Source of the DNA: Spirochaetota bacterium
GTDB lineage: Bacteria; Spirochaetota; Spirochaetia; Sphaerochaetales; Sphaerochaetaceae
DNA: 64,000 nt
Reading direction: 5' to 3'
Assembly: GCA_023401595.1 (NCBI GenBank)
Contig: JAEXDQ010000007.1
Location: 1 to 64,000 of the forward strand
A program made the position numbers and the translations under genes. Positions within the stretch are counted from its first letter, which is position 1. Each line of letters begins with the position of its first letter. Below the pieces are notes generated by a model. That model ran no database searches. It was not told the DNA's origin and worked only from the letters and a program-made list of their open reading frames with translations. Shown piece after piece: positions 41,718 to 50,165 of the stretch.

Positions 41718-42614
41718 ATGTGTATTATTGAAACCGCTGTTTTGACAGATAGTCAGAAACAGGAGATACAGGCGTTGCAAAGCCTCTGCAACGCATATGA
41801 AGGCCTGCACAGCGATACGCTGTTGACGAACAAGTTCAATCTTGACAAACAGATGCCTTGTTTTTTTCTTGGATATGACGATGAGGGGGATGATCTCTCG
41901 CGACAGGCGAACACCGGGAGGCGATGTCTTGTATCATTCCTCTATCTGTTTTTCATCGACCCGTCCATCATAGAAATTACCGCCTTTACCGCTCCATCGG
42001 CTAGATGCAAGGGATGGTATACCAAGCTGTACCGAGCCGCCCTGCCCCATATGAAGGCTTCATCCGCCAGCAGGGTGTTGTTCCAGATAGAGCCGGTCAG
42101 CGATAGCGGAATGAAGACGCTCCATGAAATGTTTCCAGAAGCGGTGCTGAGCCATTCGGAATACCAGCTTTCCTGTACCTCACCGCTTGCAAACGACATC
42201 ATCCCGCTTGAAATGGCGGAGGTCACGCAACAGAACAAAGAAATCGCGATCCATCTCGCAATCGAGATATTCCAAAGCGACGAGACCGTGGAAAAGAGCC
42301 ATATCGAAGCGATTCTGGCGGAGGATGGAAACGACGCATTCATCGCCTATGATGGTCAACTGGCGATCGGGGTATGCAACCGTGTGCTTGAAGATGATTA
42401 CGCAGGTCTGTTCGGCCTCGGCATCCGGCCCGCGTCGCAACATCAAGGATACGGGAAACGGATGCTCGCCAGCATGGTGCGTAAAGCGTTGCAGGAACGG
42501 AGCAAAGTAACGCTGGAGGTGGATTCCAGCAACCCACCGGCATTGAACCTCTATCTGCACAACGGATTTTCCATCAATTCCCAGATGGACTATTACTCAG
42601 CGCCGATTGCGTAA
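41718..42614 (+). CDS. GNAT family N-acetyltransferase, two-domain
   Basis: 298 residues. The C-terminal GNAT domain (about 165-298) shows GLGIRPASQHQGYGKRMLAS, with the acetyl-CoA Q/RxxGxG/A motif as QHQGYG, and EVDSSNPPALNLYLHNGF. The N-terminal half has a weaker GNAT-like pattern (FTAPSARCKGWYTKLYRAAL), so it is probably a tandem GNAT protein. GAGGGAGTACGAT precedes the ATG at 41718; upstream in-frame codons are intergenic. It acetylates an unknown amine or small molecule. Between two pectin genes, it has no clear pathway link. Confidence 0.82.
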   Translation: MCIIETAVLTDSQKQEIQALQSLCNAYEGLHSDTLLTNKFNLDKQMPCFFLGYDDEGDDLSRQANTGRRCLVSFLYLFFIDPSIIEITAFTAPSARCKGWYTKLYRAALPHMKASSASRVLFQIEPVSDSGMKTLHEMFPEAVLSHSEYQLSCTSPLANDIIPLEMAEVTQQNKEIAIHLAIEIFQSDETVEKSHIEAILAEDGNDAFIAYDGQLAIGVCNRVLEDDYAGLFGLGIRPASQHQGYGKRMLASMVRKALQERSKVTLEVDSSNPPALNLYLHNGFSINSQMDYYSAPIA

Positions 42615-42685
42615 ACGAGATACCTTGCGGTTACCCCGAACCGTCGTAATGAAGCTACCAGTTCACTACCGAAATGATGTCCTGT

Positions 42686-42727
42686 GGCTACCGCTGGGTT
42701 ATCGTAGGGCTAGCGTAGGGCTACCCC
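42686..42727. repeat. 11-bp CTAG-type repeat, inverted copy at the GH28 stop codon
   Basis: On the minus strand GGGG is followed by TAGCCCTACGC (42713-42723), TAGCCCTACGA (42702-42712), TAACCCAGCGG (42691-42701) and TAGCC. The TAG at 42721-42723 is the stop codon of the GH28 gene. Confidence 0.85.
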
Positions 42728-44091
42728 TCATTCATCCGAACGACACTGCCGCTTTCCAATACGAACGGTCGGTCGGTACCGGCGACGGTGACGTTGGAGA
42801 ATATCGCCTCCATGTTCCGGCAACGTATGCCACGCCCATCGACGGGAGGCAGGCCGCTGTACATTTCAGAATCTTCAATAGCCGTAGCGGAGGCAGGGTC
42901 CACATTGAAGGAACAATCGGATACGACAAGCTCCCGTATGGGGTTTTCAGGCAGACCGACAAGGAACCCGGCGGAAGAACGGCTTCCTTCGGCATGGCAG
43001 GAAACCACCTTGACACGTTCTATGCAGGGTGTATCGTCTTCCAGCGGCAATGAATCGAGAGAAAAGAACCGTTCTTCAAAACCGCCGCAGCGGTAATACA
43101 TGTTTATCGTAATGGGACAAAGGTTGTCCTTCATGCTCAACCGATAAAATCCGAGATCATGGATATGCCCTCCGCGACCGCGCCGGGTCTTGATCCGGAT
43201 ACCTCGGTCAGTCCCTTCGAACAGGCAATCGTCGGCTTCGATGTCCCAGATTCCGGCGGCGGTTTCACTACCGATCACGATACCGCCATGAGCGTTGCGG
43301 ACGGTGCACCGTTCCACAGTTACGGAATGGGTGGGACGAGCGACGGCGATACCGTCAGGACCGCTGCCGCTTTTGAGGGCTATGCCATCGTCGCCGACAT
43401 CCACGAGGCAATCGGAAATGGTCACGCCCGTACAGGAATCGACATCGATACCGTCTGTATTGGGGGCGTCGGCGGGATTCTTGATGCAAACGTTTCTGAT
43501 CGTCACTCCGTCTGAATACAGCGGATGCACAGTCCAGAAGGGACTGTCGATGATGGTCACACCCTCCAACACCACGTTAGAACAATTCTGGAACTGAATC
43601 AACGGAGGGCGCAGGAACTGGCATTGCCGTCCGCCGCCTCCGCCGGGTTGATCTTCGTATCCGACGTTCAGGGAGGCGAAACGCTTCTCCAATTCAGTTT
43701 CCGGTGCATTCTGCGTCATCCGTTTGAAACGGGAATATTCCCACCAGGCCGTTCCGCACCCATCTATGGTACCTTCACCGACAATCCGTACATCCTGGGA
43801 ATCATGGACATACAGGCACGGGTGCATGCACCAGCAGTTGACGCCTTCCCATCGGGACCAAACCGGAACATACAGATCAAAATCCGGGATGAACCTGATA
43901 CGGGAACCTTTCATCAAATAGAATTCGACGCCAGAAGAGACTTCAAGCGGGCCGCAGGACCAAATTCCTTCGGGTACGACCACCTGCCCGTGGACCGAAG
44001 CGGCGGCATCAAGAGCCATACGAAAAGCGTCGGAATCATTGTGGAGACCATCGCCTACCGCTCCGAAATCCTTCACTGAGAATCTATCCAT
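42721..44091 (-). CDS. GH28 polygalacturonase, cytoplasmic
   Basis: 456 residues, right-handed beta-helix of GH28. All four active-site blocks are present: NTD at 211-213, GDD at 233-235, the AHGG block with His268, and RIK at 299-301. The N-terminal FSVKDFGAVGDGLHNDSDAF is the usual pectate-lyase/GH28 entry motif. It hydrolyses alpha-1,4 galacturonan; without a signal peptide it should act inside the cell, as exo-polygalacturonases on oligogalacturonides do. The ATG at 44091 has GGAGG 5 bases upstream; one four codons earlier is also in frame. Its stop codon lies within an 11-bp repeat. Confidence 0.93.
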   Translation of the reverse strand: MDRFSVKDFGAVGDGLHNDSDAFRMALDAAASVHGQVVVPEGIWSCGPLEVSSGVEFYLMKGSRIRFIPDFDLYVPVWSRWEGVNCWCMHPCLYVHDSQDVRIVGEGTIDGCGTAWWEYSRFKRMTQNAPETELEKRFASLNVGYEDQPGGGGGRQCQFLRPPLIQFQNCSNVVLEGVTIIDSPFWTVHPLYSDGVTIRNVCIKNPADAPNTDGIDVDSCTGVTISDCLVDVGDDGIALKSGSGPDGIAVARPTHSVTVERCTVRNAHGGIVIGSETAAGIWDIEADDCLFEGTDRGIRIKTRRGRGGHIHDLGFYRLSMKDNLCPITINMYYRCGGFEERFFSLDSLPLEDDTPCIERVKVVSCHAEGSRSSAGFLVGLPENPIRELVVSDCSFNVDPASATAIEDSEMYSGLPPVDGRGIRCRNMEAIFSNVTVAGTDRPFVLESGSVVRMNEG

Positions 44092-44118
44092 AAAAGCCTC
44101 CATGGGGCATCCCGTTTC

Positions 44119-44147
44119 TTTACAAACCAGACCCTACCCGCTACAAT
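44119..44147 (+). promoter_or_regulatory. Promoter of the sugar isomerase-like gene
   Basis: TTTACA (44119-44124), 17-base spacer, TACAAT (44142-44147). The ATG at 44155 starts 8 bases after the -10 and has no ribosome-binding site, so a leaderless transcript is likely. Confidence 0.7.
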
Positions 44148-44154
44148 CCACAGT

Positions 44155-45033
44155 ATGTTACAGATAGGATTCCGCGCTCATGATTTTGGCAAATTCGCCA
44201 CGGCAGATGAACTAGCCGCCACAGTCGAGACTTTCCAGAACCCCGCCGGCATACAGCTGGCCCTGAAGAAAGTCATCCCCACCGCCCGCGACGCTTCCGA
44301 ATATACTCCGGAATATATCGACGGCATCCGTCAGTCCCTGGCCGCGCATGGCGTCCATGTCTCGGTCATAGGGTGCTATATCAATCCGATCCATCCCGAT
44401 CCTGAACAGCTCGAAGAGCAACTGAAACGGTTCGAGACCCATCTGTGGTTCAACAAGGAATTCGGTTGCCGTATCGTCGGAACCGAGACCGGCTCGTTGA
44501 ACCCAAATTGCTCTTATAACCCAGACACCTTTGAACCGGCGGTTTTCGATACCTTCTGCCGCTCGATCGACCGCTTGGTGAACGCCGCACAACGGTATGA
44601 CGGCATCGTCGCAGTCGAGGCGGTCGCACGTCAGCATACCATCTGCTCCGCCACAAGGATGGCCCGGTTGCTGGACAAGTTCGATACCCCGCACCTATCC
44701 GTCATCTACGACCCGGTGAACCTCACCCCCTGGACAGGCATCCCTGAGCCAGACGGATCGGTACGGAAGCATCCGACGCAGGAGGCCCAACGAAGTTTCT
44801 TCCAAGAAGCCCTTGATGCGTTCGGAAACCGTATCGTAGCGATCCACGCCAAAGACTACATCCTGGACGACAAGGGATGGAAAATCGGTGACATTCCATT
44901 GGGAACGGGTGTGATGGACTGGAAAGGTCTCATACAAGAACTCCAGAAAAGACATATCGATGTACCCGTCCTGTTGGAAAACCTCAATCCCGCGACCTTG
45001 CCGCAGACTCTGGATTATCTGAACCAATTCTGA
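44155..45033 (+). CDS. Sugar phosphate isomerase/epimerase-like TIM barrel
   Basis: 292 residues, AP endonuclease-2/xylose-isomerase-like TIM barrel. Metal-binding residues of the family appear in IVGTETGS, IVAVEAVARQHT, LSVIYDPVNLT, IVAIHAKDY and VLLENLNPA (Glu, Asp and His on successive strands). Relatives interconvert ketoses or keto-sugar acids and include tagatose and IolE/IolH-type enzymes. It is divergent from GH28, so a role in a pectin-derived sugar is likely, but the substrate is not identifiable. No ribosome-binding site precedes the ATG. Confidence 0.75.
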   Translation: MLQIGFRAHDFGKFATADELAATVETFQNPAGIQLALKKVIPTARDASEYTPEYIDGIRQSLAAHGVHVSVIGCYINPIHPDPEQLEEQLKRFETHLWFNKEFGCRIVGTETGSLNPNCSYNPDTFEPAVFDTFCRSIDRLVNAAQRYDGIVAVEAVARQHTICSATRMARLLDKFDTPHLSVIYDPVNLTPWTGIPEPDGSVRKHPTQEAQRSFFQEALDAFGNRIVAIHAKDYILDDKGWKIGDIPLGTGVMDWKGLIQELQKRHIDVPVLLENLNPATLPQTLDYLNQF

Positions 45034-45271
45034 ACCCAGTTACCGCTGGGCGCAATGTCCGTAATCGCCCTGTTTTTGTACTTTCCAGACGTGATATGTG
45101 GGGAGCCGGTCAACGGCTGCACGGAACAAGTCTCTGAAAAGCATAGTCGTAGCATGGATTCTCGTTCTCTCCAAGCGGTTTCCATCATGATATGAAAACC
45201 GTCCATGGACGGAGACACATACCAACGCATCCCGAGTCCATCGCATGAGCACATGGGAACAAGGCGCAAAA

Positions 45272-45402
45272 GGAGCGGCAGTGCTATGCGCACGGCGCTC
45301 CGGTTGCAACGCAGTAATGGTTGGAATCTCAAAGCCCTGCGAAGCGCATCGGCTTCGCGGCAAGGACGACGCGGCGGGACAGTACGAAATGTACGGCCCG
45401 CC
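45272..45402. repeat. Two diverged hairpin units of the interspersed family
   Basis: 45272-45301 reads GGAGCG, GCA, GTGC, 5-base loop, GCAC, GG, CGCTCC. 45373-45402 reads GGCGGG, ACA, GTAC, 5-base loop, GTAC, GG, CCCGCC. They are 101 bp apart. A third hairpin (GCGAAG with CTTCGC, about 45339-45358) lies between. The rest of 45034-45439 has no gene. Confidence 0.8.
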
Positions 45403-45439
45403 CAGGAGGACGCCGTTGCGGGGATGATGGGCGAGCAGG

Positions 45440-46582
45440 TTAGAAGAGGAGGGGCTGCTCGAACGACACCGGCCTCCGATTATCCGCCAGCACCTTCTCC
45501 ATATACTCCCTATCAAGCCCAAGATCGTTCACCAAGCGGATCAGCACCTCTTCCGGCACAAGATTCTGTTCGGCGAACAGGAAGATCAACGCTTTTTCCG
45601 CGATGTTCGCTGGGCGGAGGGAATTGAAATAGATCTCTTCATCGGGAAGTCCAGCATATCTGTCGCAGATGTTCTTGTAGAGCATCGACCGTTGAATACC
45701 GTGCTTCAACGCCTCAAGCTCGGCCCGCAAAGGCTTCTCGTCCCCTCGGGCCGCCTGTTCGCCAAGAGGCTTGAGATGAAAGAACGTATACTCCTTGCCG
45801 GGCAGGTAGTGGTGCTGGTCACAACGGGAAGCGTAGTTCGGGGCGAGAGTGTCGGATTTCTGGGTATCGCCGCCGACAATGATCAACGGATCGAAATACA
45901 AGGCGGGGCACTCGTTCCCATCCACCTGATAATAACGATAGGTATAGAAGGCGTTCTTCATGCAGTCGGGATGCTCGCAATAGGCTGTGAGCGGAATGAC
46001 ATCGGTCGCCATGTCCAGCATGAGCCGGGCCGTGGAGTTGAAGATATCCCGTCTGAAATTGAGAATCAGCGTCGGGAAGATGAACATCACGCCACGCTCC
46101 ACACTATGGTTGCGAACCACATAGGCCAGCCGTTCATCGAAGAAGGAACCCTCGTCAATGATGAACGTCCCCACCGTGGGATTGTCGGCGAGAACCCGTT
46201 CAAGGCCGAAGGAATCCCGGATTCGGGCGATATTTTCGCCACAGCGGATATACCCGCCCCGATAGCACAGGGCATCGTCGGGATAGTCGGAGAACCTGGC
46301 TCCGTCGATTTCCGAACGAATGAAAAACACCTTCCGCCGATCGACATCCCCGGTGCTGGTCATGACGCGGACCTTGTCGCTCTTGCGCTGGGCAATCGCC
46401 GCGTCCCGCCAGACCCTCGCCGAAAATTCCGTCTTGCCTGAGCCCATTGGCCCGATCAGAAGGACACGGCGTCCCGGAGAAGTAAAATCAAAATGTGAAA
46501 ACGTTTCATGGACGTCTATCGTAGGAAAGCCGAGGCTTTTCAGAAAATCCTCGGCTACCGCCCTCTGTTCAATACGAGGCAT
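45440..46582 (-). CDS. Thymidine-kinase-like ATPase with long C-terminal region
   Basis: 380 residues, about twice a normal bacterial thymidine kinase. The P-loop GPMGSGKTEFSARVW (44-51) and FIIDEGSFFD, matching the kinase Walker B and the loop after it, point to the type II thymidine kinase fold. CEHPDCMKNAFYTYRYY resembles its zinc and lasso region. The Gln usual after the DE pair is Ser or Gly here. The last 120 residues are helical and unassigned. The start overlaps deoC by 14 bases, so it is coupled to a deoxynucleoside-catabolism enzyme. Thymidine phosphorylation is likely but not certain; a related ATPase is the alternative. Confidence 0.65.
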   Translation of the reverse strand: MPRIEQRAVAEDFLKSLGFPTIDVHETFSHFDFTSPGRRVLLIGPMGSGKTEFSARVWRDAAIAQRKSDKVRVMTSTGDVDRRKVFFIRSEIDGARFSDYPDDALCYRGGYIRCGENIARIRDSFGLERVLADNPTVGTFIIDEGSFFDERLAYVVRNHSVERGVMFIFPTLILNFRRDIFNSTARLMLDMATDVIPLTAYCEHPDCMKNAFYTYRYYQVDGNECPALYFDPLIIVGGDTQKSDTLAPNYASRCDQHHYLPGKEYTFFHLKPLGEQAARGDEKPLRAELEALKHGIQRSMLYKNICDRYAGLPDEEIYFNSLRPANIAEKALIFLFAEQNLVPEEVLIRLVNDLGLDREYMEKVLADNRRPVSFEQPLLF

Positions 46583-47234
46583 CCGAAGCCGCCCCTTGGA
46601 CAATGGCGATCCCACTGCTGGTTCCCAGCCTAGTAGCGCCGGCTTCAATCATGGCGCAGGCCGCTTCATAGGAGCGAACGCCGCCAGAAGCCTTGACCCC
46701 GAGGTTCGGCCCGACGGTCTTGCGCATCAGAGCGACATCCTCGACGGTCGCGCCGCCGGTGGAAAATCCGGTGGAAGTCTTTACATAGTCCGCTCCGGCG
46801 GCGACGGAAAGCTTGCAGGCCCGAATTTTCTCATCATCGGTCAGGAGACAAGTCTCGATGATCACTTTGAGCAGCTTACCGCCGCAAGCCTGCTTCACAG
46901 CATGGATATCGGCCTCGACGAGGTCGTCACGGCCAGCCTTGAGCCAACCGACGTTGATCACCATGTCGATCTCCACGGCGCCTTCCTCGACAGCATGCTT
47001 CGCTTCAAACGCCTTGGCGGCGGTGGACATCGCGCCCAAGGGGAATCCCACCACGGTACAGACGTTCACCCCAGTCCCCTTCAAACGGTCAACACAGAAC
47101 GGAACCCAACAGCTATTCACACAAACGGATGCGAAATGCCATTGAGCGGCGTCTTCACACAGTTGGGCGATCTTTTTCTCGGTGGCGTCGGCAGCCAACA
47201 CCGTATGGTCGATATACTTTGCGATATCCTTCAT
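46569..47234 (-). CDS. deoC: Deoxyribose-phosphate aldolase
   Basis: 221 residues, the normal length. Family motifs are IDHTVLAADATEKKIA, VGFPLGAM, EIDMVINVGWLKAG, VIIETCLL (with the catalytic Lys region), DYVKTSTGFSTGGAT (Schiff-base Lys) and VKASGGVRSYEAA. It cleaves 2-deoxyribose 5-phosphate to acetaldehyde and glyceraldehyde 3-phosphate, completing deoxynucleoside salvage with a phosphorylase such as the one at 8.7 kb. It is the first gene of a two-gene operon with the thymidine-kinase-like ATPase. Confidence 0.96.
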   Translation of the reverse strand: MKDIAKYIDHTVLAADATEKKIAQLCEDAAQWHFASVCVNSCWVPFCVDRLKGTGVNVCTVVGFPLGAMSTAAKAFEAKHAVEEGAVEIDMVINVGWLKAGRDDLVEADIHAVKQACGGKLLKVIIETCLLTDDEKIRACKLSVAAGADYVKTSTGFSTGGATVEDVALMRKTVGPNLGVKASGGVRSYEAACAMIEAGATRLGTSSGIAIVQGAASDASY

Positions 47235-47467
47235 TCCCTTTCCTCCCGGCGTACAACATCATATACGAAATGCAATCGGACGGACCTTCCGGCGAAACAT
47301 CGCGTCAAACCGGAACATCGTTTTCCAGATTACCCCAAAACCAAGCAGAACGCAATGTGTGCCATGGAAAAATTACCCGAAGCACATCCTTCCCCCCTTG
47401 CTCTTCGGGTATAGAGACGATAGAACTATATCCGATACTTAGTAAGATGGACGGGACGGACGGAAAA

Positions 47468-47974
47468 ATGAGCATATCGATACGGAGATACCAGCTGAAG
47501 GATCTGCCGCGGATGACCGAAATCTGGAACCATGTCGTGGAGGAAGGAAACGCATTCCCCCAGCTTGACGGCCTGACGGCGGAGACATCGCAAGCGTTTT
47601 TCGATGCGCAGTCCTATGTCGGCGTAGCCGATGAGAACGGTCGCATCCTTGGCCTGTATATCCTGCATCCGAACAATATCGGTCGTTGCGGACATATCGC
47701 CAACGCCTCCTACGCAGTAGACGCCGGACTCCGAGGAAAGGGCGTAGGGCGGTCTCTGGTGCAGGACTGCATGATCCAAGCGCGAAAGCTCGGCTTCCGT
47801 ATCCTTCAGTTCAACGCGGTCGTCGCTACGAACCTCGGAGCGATCCACCTCTATGAAAAACTCGGTTTCCATAGATTGGGAACCATTGAACAAGGCTTCC
47901 TCAAGCCGGACGGCGCTTATGAGGACATTATCGTCTTCTACATCCCGTTGACCGGCCAGACCATCTCCTCCTGA
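47468..47974 (+). CDS. GNAT family N-acetyltransferase
   Basis: 168 residues, one GNAT domain. Features are IRRYQLKDLPRMTEIWNHVV at the N-terminus, ASYAVDAGLRGKGVGRSLVQ with the acetyl-CoA motif RGKGVG, and NAVVATNLGAIHLYEKLGF. It resembles ribosomal-protein or small-amine acetyltransferases of the phosphinothricin/YhhY type. The start at 47468 is chosen because it opens the domain; an ATG 7 codons upstream (47447) is in frame. It is divergent from deoC. Substrate unknown. Confidence 0.85.
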   Translation: MSISIRRYQLKDLPRMTEIWNHVVEEGNAFPQLDGLTAETSQAFFDAQSYVGVADENGRILGLYILHPNNIGRCGHIANASYAVDAGLRGKGVGRSLVQDCMIQARKLGFRILQFNAVVATNLGAIHLYEKLGFHRLGTIEQGFLKPDGAYEDIIVFYIPLTGQTISS

Positions 47975-48042
47975 CCATCGGCAAGTCCGTCGGGAACCTC
48001 TTTCTCTTGACCATCGCCCTTTTGCACTATAGGCTGTGAACC

Positions 48043-48993
48043 ATGTTGCAAAAGTTAGCCGATCAATACCTATGGGTCATTTGCGCGATCCTCTTGGTGA
48101 ACCTGTACCAGCGTCGTATCGCGGACTCTGAAAAAAAACGTTTCGCGACGATTTATATCGCCGCATTGGCAATGGTGTTCGACGTATTCCTCGTCATCAT
48201 CATCTCCCAGAGCTGGCCCCAATGGACGGCGATCATCGCATTGGCCGTGGTCCTTGCGCTGGGCGTCGTATTCCGCAAACGGGTCTGGCCGTTCAAGCTT
48301 CACTGCGTATCCTGCGGAGCCAGGCTCGACCTTGACCATATGATAGGCCACGACGACAATCTCTGCCCTGAGTGCTGGACGAAAGCCCACCCCGAAGAGG
48401 CCGCGAAAAAAGCGGAGGAAGAGGAGAAGAAAAACGCCCCTCAGCTTTCGGAAGAACAGGACTACAGCAAGGCCGACGACGTGGAGGAGATCGACTGGGA
48501 TCTCTGGACCCCAAAGGAGACTTGCGTGATCACCTACCTGTTCCGCGGAGAAGGACAGGACAAACAAGTGTTGCTGATCGACAAGAAACGGGGTTTGGGA
48601 AACGGTCTGGTCAACGCTCCCGGCGGACATATCGAACTCGCCGAGACCGCGGAGGAAGCGGCAATACGGGAATTCGATGAAGAGACCGGCGTAAAGATTT
48701 CGGACATACATCATATGGGTATCCTCAACTTCCAGTTCAAGGACGGTCTGGCGATGAGAGGTCATGTGTTCTTCGCCTATCATTATGAAGGGGAGATGTA
48801 CGAGACGGACGAAGCTCGCCCATTCTGGTGTCCTGTACAGCAGATTCCTTACGAAAAAATGTGGGAAGATGACCATCTCTGGCTACCAAAAGCATTGGAA
48901 GGAGAGCGATTCCAAGGTTTCTTCATATTCGACGACCGGGTCATGACGAGTAAACGGCTCGATATTCTCTCCTCGCAGGAAGAAGAGGAGTAG
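48043..48993 (+). CDS. Membrane-anchored NUDIX hydrolase with zinc ribbon
   Basis: 316 residues in three parts. Residues 1-80 hold three hydrophobic segments. A zinc-ribbon-like module follows (CVSC at 88-91, CPEC at 108-111), then an acidic linker. The NUDIX domain (about 165-300) has the full box: G, five residues, E, seven residues, REF, D, EE, T, GV. The box and length are like 8-oxo-dGTP diphosphatases of the MutT/NudG type. A membrane-plus-zinc-ribbon front end is unusual for that family. It precedes an aldo/keto reductase by 7 bases, so the pair is an operon. No ribosome-binding site is obvious. Confidence 0.85.
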   Translation: MLQKLADQYLWVICAILLVNLYQRRIADSEKKRFATIYIAALAMVFDVFLVIIISQSWPQWTAIIALAVVLALGVVFRKRVWPFKLHCVSCGARLDLDHMIGHDDNLCPECWTKAHPEEAAKKAEEEEKKNAPQLSEEQDYSKADDVEEIDWDLWTPKETCVITYLFRGEGQDKQVLLIDKKRGLGNGLVNAPGGHIELAETAEEAAIREFDEETGVKISDIHHMGILNFQFKDGLAMRGHVFFAYHYEGEMYETDEARPFWCPVQQIPYEKMWEDDHLWLPKALEGERFQGFFIFDDRVMTSKRLDILSSQEEEE

Positions 48994-49000
48994 CGTTTCC

Positions 49001-49942
49001 ATGGCCCCTGTCGCAGAGCTGGGCCTTGGCGGCTGGCAGTTCGCCGGAACCTTCGGGTTCTGGGACGGGCAGACAAGGGAAGATTCGATCCGTACCGTCC
49101 ACGCAGCGTTGAGAGGCGGCATACGCCATTTCGACACCGCCCAAAGCTACGGCAACGGACGGAGCGAACAATTGGTAGGACAACAGCTACGCAGGTTCCA
49201 GGAGGAATTCCCCCGCGGAACGCTTACTATCGCCACAAAGCTCATGCCGATGCCCCCCGTTCGAATCAGGAAGGCTGTCGAAACGAGCTTGCGAAGGCTC
49301 TGTACGCCATATCTCGACATCCTCTATCTGCACTGGCCGGATTCACATTGTGACGTCCTCCCTATATTGGAAGCGATGCGGACGCTACAAACCGATGGCT
49401 TGGTCCGTCAGATCGGCGTCTCGAATTTTCCACCCGACTTGCTCGAACGAACCTGCGACAGGTTTCCGCTCGACTGGGTACAGTGCGCCGGGTCTTTGCT
49501 TTGGACAAGGAATCTCGCCCGGACACTGGATGTCTGTAGGCAACGGAGCGTCCGTACAGCGCTCTACAGCCCGCTCGGCATGGGGTTGCTCAGCGGACGG
49601 TATCGCACCGCCGCAGATCTCCCGGAAAAAGACGCCCGAAGGAACCTGTTCTGCTTCCAAGAAGACTGCCGGGCGAGCTGGAACGAGCTTCTCGACCTTC
49701 TGAGGGCCTGCGCAGAGCGCATGGGTTGCACCCCCGCGCAGATTGCTCTCGCCTGGGCGCTCACCCAGGACGTCTCGGTCGTAGTCGGCGGAGCCAGAAA
49801 CAAGAGCCAGCTCGCGCAGAATCTTGCAACGACAACATTGGAATTTCCCCAGGAAATGCTGGAGGAGCTTTCCGTAGCGGCCCGCACGCTTGAACAGACC
49901 ATTCCACGACAACAGGACAATATCTTCGGGCACGCATGGTGA
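49001..49942 (+). CDS. Aldo/keto reductase
   Basis: 313 residues, TIM-barrel AKR. Family features are ELGLGGWQFAGTFGFWD, FDTAQSYGNGRSEQLVG (catalytic Asp and Tyr), IATKLMPMPP (catalytic Lys), LYLHWPD (catalytic His), IRQIGVSNF-like VRQIGVSNF, and AWALTQDVSVVVGGARNKSQL for cofactor binding. It reduces an aldehyde or ketone with NADPH. It starts 7 bases after the NUDIX gene. It could detoxify reactive carbonyls alongside the NUDIX enzyme, which is inference. Confidence 0.88.
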   Translation: MAPVAELGLGGWQFAGTFGFWDGQTREDSIRTVHAALRGGIRHFDTAQSYGNGRSEQLVGQQLRRFQEEFPRGTLTIATKLMPMPPVRIRKAVETSLRRLCTPYLDILYLHWPDSHCDVLPILEAMRTLQTDGLVRQIGVSNFPPDLLERTCDRFPLDWVQCAGSLLWTRNLARTLDVCRQRSVRTALYSPLGMGLLSGRYRTAADLPEKDARRNLFCFQEDCRASWNELLDLLRACAERMGCTPAQIALAWALTQDVSVVVGGARNKSQLAQNLATTTLEFPQEMLEELSVAARTLEQTIPRQQDNIFGHAW

Positions 49943-50165
49943 GAGGCCCATACAGCAATCCCATCCCCACCCCTACGCCAACCAATATGACGTCCATCAT
50001 ACGAAGCACCAGCCGCCCCCCCCGATGTCACTGCCCGATATCGGCGACGGCATCCGACGTCCGAGCAAGCAATTTATCAAGCGACAGCACGGCGACGTTC
50101 AGTGACCGGCGAGGTGCGTACGACCACTCTGGAAGCCGACCGGACACCTATGCTACTATTACCCT

